Shown one piece after another: positions 35,580-45,451 of a stretch of 64,000 bases of DNA. The stretch lies in contig CAZGQO010000005.1 in the NCBI GenBank assembly GCA_964527925.1, forward strand, positions 103,494 through 167,493. The letters run 5' to 3'. The position numbers and the translations under genes were made by a program. Source of the stretch: Ch128b sp964527925. Its GTDB lineage: Bacteria > Bacteroidota > Ignavibacteria > Ch128b. Under the pieces are notes generated by a model. That model did not search any database and had not been told where the DNA came from. It was given only the letters and a program-made list of their open reading frames with translations. Each line of letters starts with the position of its first letter. The first letter of the stretch is position 1.

Positions 35580-37025
35580 TTAATTATTTTTATCCAGCAG
35601 TCTTTTATAGAGTTTTGATTTGACTATTTCTGGAAATTCCGATTCGAATTGTTTTTGTTTGGAGGGGTCTAAATTGAAGCTTTGCCGCAAAGATTCGAAA
35701 GCTTCCTGGGTTTTGCTGAGGAGGAAATAAACTTTTGCTCTCTGATAATATGGTTCAGCCCAGTTAGGAGATAACTTAATACAATCATTGTAATATTGAA
35801 GTGCTGAACCAAGGTCACCAAGTTCATAATATGTGTGGGCAATATCAAAGTAAATTTCTGGATTATCTGGTTCAAGCTCTAAAACTTTTAAGTAACTTTC
35901 AATTGATTCGCTTAAATTTCCAATTGAATATTCGAGGTCAGCTTTGGCAATCCATGCTTCTGGCTGTTCCGAAGAAATTTCTATTGCTTTGTTGAAATCA
36001 TTTATTGCAAGTAAGTATTTACCAAGATTATCATAACAATAACCGCGGGCAAGATAAGAATGATAATGTTGAGGATTAATTTTTAATGCCTGAGTGAATG
36101 CTTTGATAGCTTTTTGATAATCTTCCAGTTCTTCATAACTCAAACCAATGTTGTACCAGGCAGTGTAATCCTCAGGGTCTAATTCGAGAACTTTTCGGTA
36201 TGATTCAATGGCTTCATTGTGTTTGCCAATAGCTGCATAAGCATTTCCAAGACTGAAATATGCTGGAATTGCCTTATCCTGAATTGCGAGCCCTAATTGA
36301 TAATATTCGATTGCAAGTTCCCATTTTTGTAATCGTGAATAGGCATCAGCAATGGCAACGTAAAGTGATGAAGAGTAAGGATATGTTTCAATTAACTTCT
36401 GGTATATCTTAATTTCGTTTGCGTAATCTTGAATATAATCATAGGCATCTGCGAGAGCTAAATGCAAATTATAATCATCGGGAAATTTTTCAATGAGACT
36501 TTTATATATTTCAATTGATTTCTCAGGTTCAAACGATTCATAAACTTGAGCATAATGAATTTTTACTACTTTGCTTTCAGGATATAATTCTTCTGCTCTT
36601 CGTAAATATTCCAGTGCTTTATCATATTCTTCTAAATCATGATATACAGAAGAGATAAAAATTAAAATTTCTTCATCGATGGGATTTAATGAAAGTGCTT
36701 TTTCAAGTGCCTTTATAGCTTCATGGTGATCATCGAGTTGAACAAGAAACATTCCTTTTTTGAACCAGATTTCAGAGTCATAAGGTGAAAATTCCAGATA
36801 TTTTTCTGATAACGCCAGACCTATGTCAGGTTCATTTAATTCAAGTGCCAGATTGATAAAATCTTCAAGTGTCTCTGAATCTAAAATAACAGAATCTGGT
36901 TTGAGTGATTCATAATATTTATAGAGGGATTCATAATCAGCTAAAAACTCTTCATTAGAGTATTCGTCTGCACCATCATCGTTGTTATTATCATCATACC
37001 AGTTATCGTCGAAAAAGTCTTTCAT
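35580..37025 (-). CDS. Tetratricopeptide-repeat protein
   Basis: This 481-residue soluble protein is built of about ten or eleven 34-residue TPR units from near residue 70 to the end (for example AWYNIGLSYEELEDYQKAI). It has no signal peptide and starts with a very acidic Asp/Asn-rich stretch. TPR proteins act as interaction scaffolds; no partner or enzyme domain is visible. It is 67 bases downstream of thyX on the same strand and may share its transcript. Confidence 0.9.
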   Translation of the reverse strand: MKDFFDDNWYDDNNNDDGADEYSNEEFLADYESLYKYYESLKPDSVILDSETLEDFINLALELNEPDIGLALSEKYLEFSPYDSEIWFKKGMFLVQLDDHHEAIKALEKALSLNPIDEEILIFISSVYHDLEEYDKALEYLRRAEELYPESKVVKIHYAQVYESFEPEKSIEIYKSLIEKFPDDYNLHLALADAYDYIQDYANEIKIYQKLIETYPYSSSLYVAIADAYSRLQKWELAIEYYQLGLAIQDKAIPAYFSLGNAYAAIGKHNEAIESYRKVLELDPEDYTAWYNIGLSYEELEDYQKAIKAFTQALKINPQHYHSYLARGYCYDNLGKYLLAINDFNKAIEISSEQPEAWIAKADLEYSIGNLSESIESYLKVLELEPDNPEIYFDIAHTYYELGDLGSALQYYNDCIKLSPNWAEPYYQRAKVYFLLSKTQEAFESLRQSFNLDPSKQKQFESEFPEIVKSKLYKRLLDKNN

Positions 37026-37092
37026 TTTTTCCTTTATTAATTTTTGATATTAAACTAATTAAAGGTTTCCTCTAATTCAAGTTAATCAATTT

Positions 37093-37971
37093 TCAAATAA
37101 TTTTTTTAGAATCGTTCAAATCAGAAATCTTTTTAAGCTTATCTTTAAATTCTGATTTTTCATACTTAGAGAAATCAAGTTTATCTAAATCATCATCGCT
37201 TATATCATCTGGTAGATATTTTTTCAAGATACTCAATTCATTTTTAGAAAAAGTTACAGCATTCAATACATAGTCTTTGAAGGCTTCATAAGCAAGGGGA
37301 ACAACTACCTTCACTATCTCAGCCATTTTTTCGGCATAACATCTAATTTCATACTGAGCATGTTTATCCAATCTCAATTTCAAGAAGTGAAATAGATTGT
37401 GTAAATCGATTTTCCAGTACCATTGAGTATAGAGCGAAAGTGGTAAATTTATTCTTGCAAGTTCTCTGGCAATGTCATAATCCAGCATTTCTTGATAACC
37501 GTCAAATGCACTCTTCTGGCCTGCAGTTAGAATTTCAAGGACTCTCTTTCTGATTTCAGGCGGAACCTCATCGCTATTTCTGCCCTGCTTATTTGATTTG
37601 CTCTGATATTTAATCACATCTTCTTCAGGCAAATAAAACTCTTCGGGCATTATTGAATATCTACCGGAGTATTCGTTTACATTAGCTGTTCGGTGTCTTA
37701 TCCATTGTCTTGCGACAAAAATTGGAAGCTTAACATGGAATTTGAATTCCACCATTTCAAAAGGCGTTGTATGCTGGTGTCTCATCAAATATCTAATTAA
37801 AGTTCTGTCTTCTGAAACCGTTTTTGTACCTTTGCCATAACTCACTCTTGCAGCCTGAACGATGGATTCATCCCCGCCCATGTAATCTACAAGGCGAACA
37901 AATCCATGATTTAAGACTTTAAATTCTTTACCAAGAAGTTCATCAGCTTTTGGGTTTGATATTCTTGTCAT
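37093..37971 (-). CDS. thyX: Flavin-dependent thymidylate synthase
   Basis: This 292-residue enzyme makes dTMP from dUMP with FAD, NADPH and methylene-tetrahydrofolate. The RHRX7S signature is at Arg92-His93-Arg94 to Ser102 (RHRTANVNEYS). The C-terminal 50 residues are a charged extension beyond the usual core. Its start lies three bases from the original stop of the damaged methyltransferase gene upstream, which implies former translational coupling. No classical ThyA is seen in the window. Confidence 0.96.
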   Translation of the reverse strand: MTRISNPKADELLGKEFKVLNHGFVRLVDYMGGDESIVQAARVSYGKGTKTVSEDRTLIRYLMRHQHTTPFEMVEFKFHVKLPIFVARQWIRHRTANVNEYSGRYSIMPEEFYLPEEDVIKYQSKSNKQGRNSDEVPPEIRKRVLEILTAGQKSAFDGYQEMLDYDIARELARINLPLSLYTQWYWKIDLHNLFHFLKLRLDKHAQYEIRCYAEKMAEIVKVVVPLAYEAFKDYVLNAVTFSKNELSILKKYLPDDISDDDLDKLDFSKYEKSEFKDKLKKISDLNDSKKII

Positions 37972-37974
37972 CTT

Positions 37975-38617
37975 TCATCCTTCAATTTTTTTACAAACAA
38001 ATCTAACGACTGAACCAGGACTTTCATGAAGTCTGCCTTCATGTAAGGTTACTATTTTTTGTTCTGATAGAAGAATTTCAAACATATGTTTTCCTTCGGT
38101 ATATAAAAAAATTTTCTTCAAGTTCTGATTTTGTGAAAAGTAAATCTAGATCTTTTGGTCCACCTGATTCATAATTAAGTTGTTCGATAGAGAAAGCTTC
38201 AAGGAAAAACACTTCGCCAGGTTTCAATGAGCTTTAAATTTTTCTCCATAAGTTTTTTCTCAAATTACTATCAAGGTGCAAATAAATCAGTACAATAGTT
38301 CCCCAGTAATTCTCAACAAAATTAAATTCATTTACATTGGCGAGTACTGTTCTAATTCTAACATTTTTTTCATCAGCAAATTTAAGAGTTTTAAGTATCC
38401 CCATTTCTGCAAAATCGAGGGAAAAAACATCGAGACTCTGTGATGTAAGGAAAACTCCATTTCGACCTTCGCCATCACCAAGCATTAAAACAGGATTTAA
38501 GGATAAATTGGGATTTGATTCGAAGAATTCTTTTAAGAAAGAATTTGGTTCTTTACGATAAGCAAATTCTTCGGTTGAAAATCTTTCATTCCATCTTTGT
38601 TTCCATTCGTTTATCAT
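37975..38617 (-). pseudogene. Frameshifted class I SAM-dependent methyltransferase (TehB-like)
   Basis: The first frame gives 127 residues (motif I VLMLGDGEGRNGVFL, then LDFAEMG) and stops at 38234. The next frame continues with LKPGEVFFLEAFSIEQLN and GGPKDLDLLFT, the expected second half of this family. A further shift near 38105-38120 leads to LHEGRLHESPG and FVCKKIEG, ending at 37975. Two single-base changes, both in runs of A/T, therefore split a protein of about 214 residues. The substrate is unknown. Sequencing error is possible because the protein is otherwise well conserved. Confidence 0.8.
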
Positions 38618-38701
38618 ATTTTTTTACTCCCGGAAAATCGAGAAAATGAACAAATGATGTGAATAACTTTTGAAGTCAATAACAATACTCAATATAAAAA
38701 A

Positions 38702-39433
38702 TTAGAAATTGTAATTCAGACCTATCAGAAGATTCAGTCCATCGATGTTGACTTTTGTGTAAAAAGTTTTTTCGAATAGTAATATTTGTTCGCCATTGAT
38801 ATTTGTTTCTGTTTTAGGATATTCATTTTTGAATTCAAGTTCAGGATCACGGAACTTCATCTCCAGTCTTAAATCCAGATTTTGAAAAATCCTGAATTTG
38901 ATGCCAGTATTTACAACAATTCCATAATCAAGTTTTGTTATGGTGCTTTTAGATTTGATATCAAAAATTTGACGAGAGTAATCAGCGTAATAAATTCCAG
39001 CACCAGCACCCATATATGCTGTATACCAATCTCTGCTAAATGGGAAAATGTAATAAACTATTAATTCTAATGGATAGAATTGATAAGTATCTTCAACTTC
39101 AAGGGTTCGAACCTGGTTTCCCACAATGGCTCTGGTTGAATAAAAGAATTGTGATGTCTTTAAGTATTCAGTGTTTATTCCTGCTTGAATTGAGTTGTTG
39201 ATTATATTGCCTTTAAGTTCAAATGTGTAACCGATAAATCCTTCTGTGGAGTAGTAAGCGTTTCTTAGGTCAGGATCAGGGGAACGACTCATTAAATACA
39301 CTCTTGAAGCCGTGACATAGTTAATTCCAGCAAAAATTGAAAATCCTTTTTCTGAATGAAGTATTCCATTTAAATCATCGGCAAATAAATTTTGAGAAAA
39401 GAAAATAATAAGTAAGAAAAATTTATTTCTCAT
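38702..39433 (-). CDS. Outer-membrane beta-barrel protein
   Basis: This 243-residue protein has a signal peptide (cleavage near LFA, residue 18), alternating hydrophobic strands (GIYYADYSRQI, LDYGIVVNTGIKF) and a C-terminal aromatic residue (NYNF), all typical of a small barrel of the OmpW/porin type. It has no enzymatic motif. It is upstream of the methyltransferase-thyX-TPR group on the minus strand with an 84-base gap, so operon membership is uncertain. Confidence 0.75.
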   Translation of the reverse strand: MRNKFFLLIIFFSQNLFADDLNGILHSEKGFSIFAGINYVTASRVYLMSRSPDPDLRNAYYSTEGFIGYTFELKGNIINNSIQAGINTEYLKTSQFFYSTRAIVGNQVRTLEVEDTYQFYPLELIVYYIFPFSRDWYTAYMGAGAGIYYADYSRQIFDIKSKSTITKLDYGIVVNTGIKFRIFQNLDLRLEMKFRDPELEFKNEYPKTETNINGEQILLFEKTFYTKVNIDGLNLLIGLNYNF

Positions 39434-39985
39434 CTTGACTCAATATAATTTATAGAAATAAAAATGAAAATAAATGATTAATAGGACTTAAATAATGTTT
39501 GAAAGATTTTAAACCGAGAAAAATATAGTGTAATAAAATTATCAAGTGTAAAGATTACATGTGACTCGAAGATTCGCTAAGATATTACGCAATCTTCAAA
39601 GTGAAAGTGAGTGATTTTTAGTTTTCCATTGTTTTGATCAGAAATACAAACTTGTCATGCTGCACGAAGCTATGCATCTCAGATTCTTCGCACCGCTAAA
39701 TTTTCGCTCAGAATGACAAATTCTAATATTCAGTACGAAGTGAAACATCTCAGATTCTTCTCCGCCTCAGGAGGATCAGAATGACATAGTTGCATTGTCA
39801 TTATATAATTGAATGTAAATCTGAAATAAATCTTTTAAAGGCAAGAAATTTTTTTCCAAATTTGTGAAAGATCTCGTCATAATAAACAGTCGAGTTAAAA
39901 TAAAATTAATTTGATCTATTACCAATAAATTGATTTGAGAACTTTGAAATCGTAAATGAAATTTAAAACAAGTTTAGAGTGAAAT
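39434..39985. other. Intergenic region with dispersed palindromic repeats
   Basis: This region of 550 bases has no gene. It contains a hairpin with 7-bp arms (GAAGATT at 39568-39574 and AATCTTC at 39591-39597) and two copies of the dispersed repeat described separately (39653-39718 and 39729-39786). The last 150 bases must hold the promoter of the FAD oxidoreductase; I see no consensus boxes. Confidence 0.5.
39653..39786. repeat. Dispersed intergenic repeat, two copies
   Basis: Copy one runs from TGTCATGCTGCACGAAGC to GCTCAGAATGACA, copy two from CAGTACGAAGTGAAACATC to ATCAGAATGACA. Each is an imperfect palindrome with ATCTCAGATTCTTC at its centre. The same family occurs at 45217-45402 and 52944-53191. 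Confidence 0.75.
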
Positions 39986-41314
39986 ATGTTAATCAAAAAA
40001 GTAAAATATGATGTTATAGTTGCAGGTGCTGGAATTGCTGGAATTTGTGCCGCTGTTAAAGCTGCAAGAGAAGGTGCAAGGGTAGTCTTGATTGAACAGT
40101 ATGGTTTCCCTGGCGGAATGTCAACAGCGGGAATGGTTTCCCCGTTTATGAAACATTCAATTGGAGATGAAATTCTTGTGCGGGGAATTTTCGAAGAGAT
40201 TGAAATTGAAATGAGAAAGATTGATGGAATGATTGACAATGGATTCTATGCAGGAGCTTTTAGAATCGCTGCATTCAAATTATTGAAAGAAGCCGGAGTG
40301 TTTTTATTATTTCAAACATTCATTAAGAGAGTCAATAGAGAATTTAATAAAATAAAAAGCATTAATGCAGTTTTGTTTGGTGAAGAATTTGAAATTGAAG
40401 GTGCGGTTTTTATTGATACAACTGGAGATGCTCAGCTGGTTTATCTGGGTAATTTTCCATGGATAAAAGGTGATGAGGAGACAGGCAAGCTGCAGGCTAT
40501 GACTTTATTTTTCAGAATGGGTGGAATTGATTTCAACAAAGCACTTGATTATGTAAAAAGTCATAAAGAAGATTTCTTTTCCTGGATGACTTACGATTTT
40601 GATTTAAGTAAGATTATTTCTGTTGCAGGTTATTTCAGTATTGTAGAAAAAGCAAAAGCAGAAGGCAGACTCTCTGACGATGTGAATTATATTTTCTATA
40701 CAACTCTGCCTGAATCTGGTGAAGCGTCATTTAATACTTCAAATATTTTAGGTTTAGATGGTTCAACTTCTCTTGATTTAACAAAAGCAGAAATCATTGG
40801 CAGAGAACAGGTTTATCAGGTTGTGAAGGTACTTCAGAGTGATGTGCCAGGTTTTGAAAATTCAGATATAATAGAAACGGCTGTGCAGGTTGGTGTAAGA
40901 GAAACACGACGTGCAATAGGTGATTATGTTGTTATTGAAGATGATATTTTACACTGTCATAAATTTGACGATGCTGTGGTGAGAGGATGTTATGGAATTG
41001 ATATTCATGGTCAGAAAGATGAACAGAGTCGACTTGATGAAATGCCGGAGAATGATTTTTATGAAGTCCCAATTCGTTCGTTGATAGTAAAAGATGCAGA
41101 GAATTTACTGGTTGCAGGCAGGTGTCTTTCCGCAACACGAAAAGCTCACGGTGCACTTCGAATAATGCCCACATCAGCAGCAATGGGCGAAGCAGCAGGC
41201 GCACTTGCAGCTTTAGCAGTTAAAGAATCAAAAACCATCAGAGAAGTTGAGATACGCAAAGTACAGGAAAAAGTGAAAGAGAATATATCGAAGAGGTTTT
41301 TTGAGAGGGTTTGA
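39986..41314 (+). CDS. FAD-dependent oxidoreductase (FAD_oxidored family)
   Basis: This 442-residue flavoprotein has the dinucleotide motif GAGIAG at residues 14-19, then VVLIEQYGFPGGMSTAGMV, the block characteristic of the PF12831-type family. The C-terminal FAD block (LLVAGRCLSATRKAHGALRI, then AAMGEAAG) is intact. It has no signal peptide. Family members are mostly uncharacterised dehydrogenases, sometimes linked to sugar or cofactor metabolism. It stands alone, followed by the damaged restriction gene, so context gives no substrate. Confidence 0.88.
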   Translation: MLIKKVKYDVIVAGAGIAGICAAVKAAREGARVVLIEQYGFPGGMSTAGMVSPFMKHSIGDEILVRGIFEEIEIEMRKIDGMIDNGFYAGAFRIAAFKLLKEAGVFLLFQTFIKRVNREFNKIKSINAVLFGEEFEIEGAVFIDTTGDAQLVYLGNFPWIKGDEETGKLQAMTLFFRMGGIDFNKALDYVKSHKEDFFSWMTYDFDLSKIISVAGYFSIVEKAKAEGRLSDDVNYIFYTTLPESGEASFNTSNILGLDGSTSLDLTKAEIIGREQVYQVVKVLQSDVPGFENSDIIETAVQVGVRETRRAIGDYVVIEDDILHCHKFDDAVVRGCYGIDIHGQKDEQSRLDEMPENDFYEVPIRSLIVKDAENLLVAGRCLSATRKAHGALRIMPTSAAMGEAAGALAALAVKESKTIREVEIRKVQEKVKENISKRFFERV

Positions 41315-41391
41315 TCTAATAAATCAGTGATTAATTTCGTTGAAAAGATCTAATATATTTTTTCACTTTACTCTCACATATTCTTTTAGAT

Positions 41392-41630
41392 AAAAATTTA
41401 TTCATAACTCCTGTTGAAGAACCAGCGGTTAGTAATGACAGAGTGGAAATTATAACAGATATAATTGGCAGCAACTCAGGAATTGATACAAATATTGAGA
41501 AGCAGGTTGTTGTTAGTGCAGTAATATCGCTCAGTTCACCTGTAGAAAATCAGTTAAATAGATTTCATTTGTTTGTTTTGAAATCCGATGTAATTAATCT
41601 TGATCTGGATAACCCTTGTGGAGGTGTAAA
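41392..41630 (+). pseudogene. Orphan C-terminal gene remnant before the restriction enzyme
   Basis: An open frame without a start reads about 80 residues, including TPVEEPAVSNDRVEII, DIIGSNSGIDTN and VISLSSPVENQLNRFHL. Its frame runs through the ribosome site of the next gene. The composition looks like real protein, not noise, and it may be the tail of a partner of the restriction gene. I cannot name the family. Confidence 0.4.
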
Positions 41631-44404
41631 ATGTCCACAGTACCAAAAACCTGGTTTCAATACAATAAACTTTACCTTATATAGAAGACTTAGACCCTTC
41701 AAAAAAACCAACTTCCCATTTAATCAAAGAAGGTGAAAATTCTTATAAAGTTGTTGAGGGCAGAAGACCAAGTAAAATGCTTCTTGTTAATAAACCCAGG
41801 AAAGAGGTGGATAATTGGCGTGAGAGTGATTATCCGGGAATTACAAATACAACCAGAGAATTGTTATATCATTGGTTTTTTTAATGATCATAAGGTTAAT
41901 GGTGAGTTCTTTAGATTCTGGTTCTGTCAGCGAAAAGCTATTGAGACTTTAATTTCTCTTTATGAAGTAAAAAAATATAATGACCTTGTACCTTTTATTA
42001 AAGACTTTGCTGAAGAAATTAAGAGCGACAACCTTCTTTCGTTTAATATTCCAGTTGAATTTATTGAAGATAAAGAGGGGAATAGAAAAATAATTCGATA
42101 TTTTCCTGAACTTGAACAGGAAGGAGATCAAGAAATACCAATAAAAGGGCTTTTAAGATATGCCATTAAGATGGCTACTGGTTCAGGTAAAACATATGCA
42201 ATGGCGCTGGCAATTGTGTGGTCTTACTTTAATAATTTGAGAGAAGGTGATAATCGTTATCCAAATAACTTTTTAATTATTGCACCAAATGTTATTGTTT
42301 ATGAAAGACTGGCAAAGGACTTTGGAGATAATAAAATTTTTTATTCACTGCCTTTAATTCCACCAGCCTGGCGAGGACACTGGAGTTTAAAGATCAGTTT
42401 GAGAGAAGATTCAGCACCATTGAATCTATATGGCAATTTGATTGTGAATAATACCCAGCAATTATATGAAGCAAGAAGGAATAATCAACAACCAACTAAC
42501 ATAATTCAGGAAATACTTGGCCCAAAACCTCAGTTAAGTTTGAACAAATCTTCTGAATTATTAATTGATAAAATAAAGAAATTAGATAACTTGATGGTAA
42601 TAAATGACGAAGCACACCATGTTCATGATGATGAGTTAGAATGGAATCAAACTTTATTATCAATTCATAAATCATTACCAGACGGAATAAATCTATGGCT
42701 TGATTTCTCAGCAACACCCAAGAATCAAACAGGTACTTACTATCCCTGGATTATAGTTGACTATCCACTTGCTCAAGCAGTCGAAGATAGAATAGTAAAA
42801 GCACCATTAATTGTTCACCGAGTTGATAAAAAAGATCCAGAAAATATAAGTTTAGAGAATGTTGTTCAGAAATATGGTGATTGGATTTCTGCTGTTATAG
42901 AAAGATGGAAAGAACATTATAAAGTTTACTCAAAAGTTGGTAAAAACCTGTTTTTTTTATAATGGCTGAAAAAAATGATTATGCAGATGCGATTGTTAAA
43001 GCAATCAGGAGAATGAAAAATATTAATATCAAAAATCCTGAAGAGGAGGTTCTGGTAATTCAAATAAGAACAAGAGAGGGTGCTTCATCAGAAACAGAAA
43101 TAAAAATTTCTGAAAAGGATTTACCCATATTAAGAGAATTATTAAGAAAAGTTGATGAACCAGATAATAAGGTAAAAATCATTGTAAGCAATATGATGTT
43201 AAGAGAAGGATGGGATGTACAGAATGTAACTGTTGTTCTTGGATTAAGACCATTTACTTCAAAAGCACAGATACTTCCTGAACAAGCTGTTGGTCGAGGA
43301 CTAAGATTGATGCGAGGAATAAGTCCTGATCACACACAAACATTTGAAGTTATGAGTACACAAGCATTTGAAGAATTTGTCAAGGAACTTGAAAAAGAAG
43401 GTGTAGGAATAAATACGGTTAAAACTCCACCACCAGTGCCAGTAACAATTACTCCAGAAAAATCAAGAAAGAAATATGATATTGAAATTCCACAAACTGA
43501 TTTTAGATATTCAAGAAATTACAGGAATATAGAAGACTTTAATCCCGAGAATGTAAATTCCCTATATAACTCTGATATTCTTGAAGAACAAAGAAAAATT
43601 CAAGTACTTATTGAATTTGCTTCGATAGGTACTCAAGTTGGTACGGTTAGGATGCCTTTGCGATCAATAATGACAGGCCGTGAACTTATTTCTACTATCA
43701 CTAATGAAGTAATGAAAAAAGCAAAATTTACTTGTGATTTTCATGTATTATATCCCAAAATAAAAACTTATATACTCAAAAAATGTTTTGAAGTTGAAAT
43801 TGATGATGTAGAGAATGAAAGTTTAAGAAATGCACTAAGCGATTTAAAGGTTCAGGAGGCAATTATTGATTTACTGGCAAAAGAGCTTAGCAAAATTTCG
43901 CTTGTAACGAAGAATCTTGTACTAAAAAATAAACCTTTTAAGCTTTCAGAAATTTCTGAATTCATCTGTAGAAGAAAGCATCTTACATTAACGAAAACGA
44001 TATTTAATTTTGTTGCAGTGTATAATGATTATGAAGCAGAGTTTGCGAGATTTCTTGATAAAGCTCCTGATATTGAGAAATTTGCTGCACTTGCAGATAA
44101 ATTTTACATAGATTATATAAGTACAAGAGGGGCTATTAGATTATATAATCCAGATTTTGTTGCTGTACAAAAAGTAAACAAAAAAGTAGTTTATTGGATT
44201 ATTGAAACAAAAGGTAGAGAATTCGAGGATATAGATAAAAAAGATGCGGCTATGAAAAAATGGTGTGAAGATGTTTCAAAACAAACTGGTCAAAATTGGA
44301 ATTATTTAAAAATTTTTCAATACGATTTTAATCTTTTTCATGGAAATATATTTCAAGAATTGGTTGATTTCATAAATATGAAAGGTAAAAAAAAATTAAA
44401 TTAA
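41631..44404 (+). pseudogene. Frameshifted type III-like restriction endonuclease (DEAD-box helicase plus PD-ExK nuclease)
   Basis: Read across frames this is one protein of about 920 residues resembling the BPTD_3080-type/Res-subunit restriction enzymes. The start ATG at 41631 follows GGAGGTG. Frame changes are needed near 41680-41710, in the T-run at about 41876-41882 and in the A-run at about 42944-42949; each looks like a single-base indel. Helicase motifs are intact: Walker A MATGSGKT, DEAH as NDEAHH, and FSATPK. The helicase C-domain has VGRGLRLMRG. The C-terminus has NPDFV and WIIETKG, a PD-(D/E)xK nuclease site. The family cleaves unmodified foreign DNA, but no methyltransferase gene is beside it. 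It is either a pseudogene or an assembly with indel errors. Confidence 0.82.
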
Positions 44405-44490
44405 GAATGCGTTACTCATTTTTCTTGAAAATATGATATGAGTTAGTAGATAGAAATTTGTGTAATTAAATTATAAACTCTTTTTTATAC

Positions 44491-45078
44491 ATGTCAAAAC
44501 TTTATTGTCTCTTCAATAAACCTTATCGTGTTTTGTGTCAGTTCAGGCCGGTTGAGTGGAAGTTGACGCTTAAGGATTTTCTTGATTTGCCAAAAGATGT
44601 TTATCCTGTCGGGAGATTGGATTTTGATTCGGAGGGTTTGCTTATTCTTACGAATGACGGTCTTTTGCATCACAGGTTGATTGATCCGAGATTTAATCAT
44701 TCGAGGACATATCTTGTTCAGGTTGAAGGCATTCCTGATGAAGCTGCGATTGAAAAATTACGAAATGGTGTGATCATCGATAAGAAGAAAACCAGAAAAG
44801 CGAATGTGAGAATTTTGAATGATGAACCTGAAGTCTGGGAAAGAAATCCGCCAATAAGATTCCGCAAAAGTATTCCCACAAGCTGGCTGGAAATAGAATT
44901 GTTTGAAGGAAGAAATCGGCAGATTAGAAAAATGACAGCAGCTGTAGGTTACCCAACATTACGATTGATTAGAATTAAAATTGAGTTTTTAAGTGTGTTT
45001 GATTTGAAACCGGGTCAGTTCAGAGAAATGAGTAATGATGAATTTAGAAGATTAAAGGAGGTTTGTGGATTGAGGTAA
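44491..45078 (+). CDS. rluE: 23S rRNA pseudouridine synthase, RluE-type
   Basis: This 195-residue RsuA-family enzyme lacks the N-terminal S4 domain, as RluE does. The catalytic aspartate is Asp44 in GRLDFDSEGLL. The blocks FNKPYRVLCQF, YLVQVEGIPDE and FEGRNRQIRKMTAAVGYPTLRLIR are close to RluE, which modifies U2457 of 23S rRNA. The start ATG is at 44491, 87 bases after the restriction gene, so it is probably transcribed separately. Confidence 0.85.
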   Translation: MSKLYCLFNKPYRVLCQFRPVEWKLTLKDFLDLPKDVYPVGRLDFDSEGLLILTNDGLLHHRLIDPRFNHSRTYLVQVEGIPDEAAIEKLRNGVIIDKKKTRKANVRILNDEPEVWERNPPIRFRKSIPTSWLEIELFEGRNRQIRKMTAAVGYPTLRLIRIKIEFLSVFDLKPGQFREMSNDEFRRLKEVCGLR

Positions 45079-45451
45079 GTGATTTTAGCTAATTAATTTT
45101 AACCACCAAGTTAACGAAGGTTATCTCGGGGGGCACAAAGTTTTGTTAATATAATTGATAATTGATTTTTGAGTTCTTTCGTTCACCTTATGAACTCAGG
45201 AAGACTACAAAGATAATGTCATACTGAACGAAAGTAAGCGAAGTGAATTATTTCAGAACTCTTCATTTTATTCAGAAGGATAGAAGGAGATTCTTCGATC
45301 GTTTCACTCCCTCAGAATGACAATAAACTAAACTGTCATTCTGAATGAAGCGTAAGCGAAGTGAAGAATCTGAAGAGATGCTTCACTTCGTTCAGCATGA
45401 CAGAATGAGATGGTTCACTGTAACTTAATCTTAAATCAACCTAATAAAAAA
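45079..45451. other. Intergenic region with repeat debris
   Basis: No gene is present. AACCACCAAGTTAACGAAGG followed by a GGGGGGCACAAAG stretch (45102-45141) resembles the degenerate ACCACCAAG...CACAAAG sequence seen between genes in many genomes. Two copies of the dispersed palindromic repeat follow (45217-45322 and 45334-45402). Confidence 0.5.
45217..45402. repeat. Dispersed intergenic repeat, two copies
   Basis: The first copy runs from TGTCATACTGAACGAAAG to CCTCAGAATGACA, the second from TGTCATTCTGAATGAAGCG to CGTTCAGCATGACA. The second copy is a near-perfect inverted repeat of about 65 bases with GAAGAATCTGAAGAGATGC at its centre. It belongs to the same family as the 39.7 and 53 kb copies. 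Confidence 0.8.

Noticed and set aside
39100..39122. GGTTCGAACC, which resembles a tRNA T-loop
   Set aside because: It lies within the outer-membrane protein gene, and no acceptor or anticodon stem could be placed around it.
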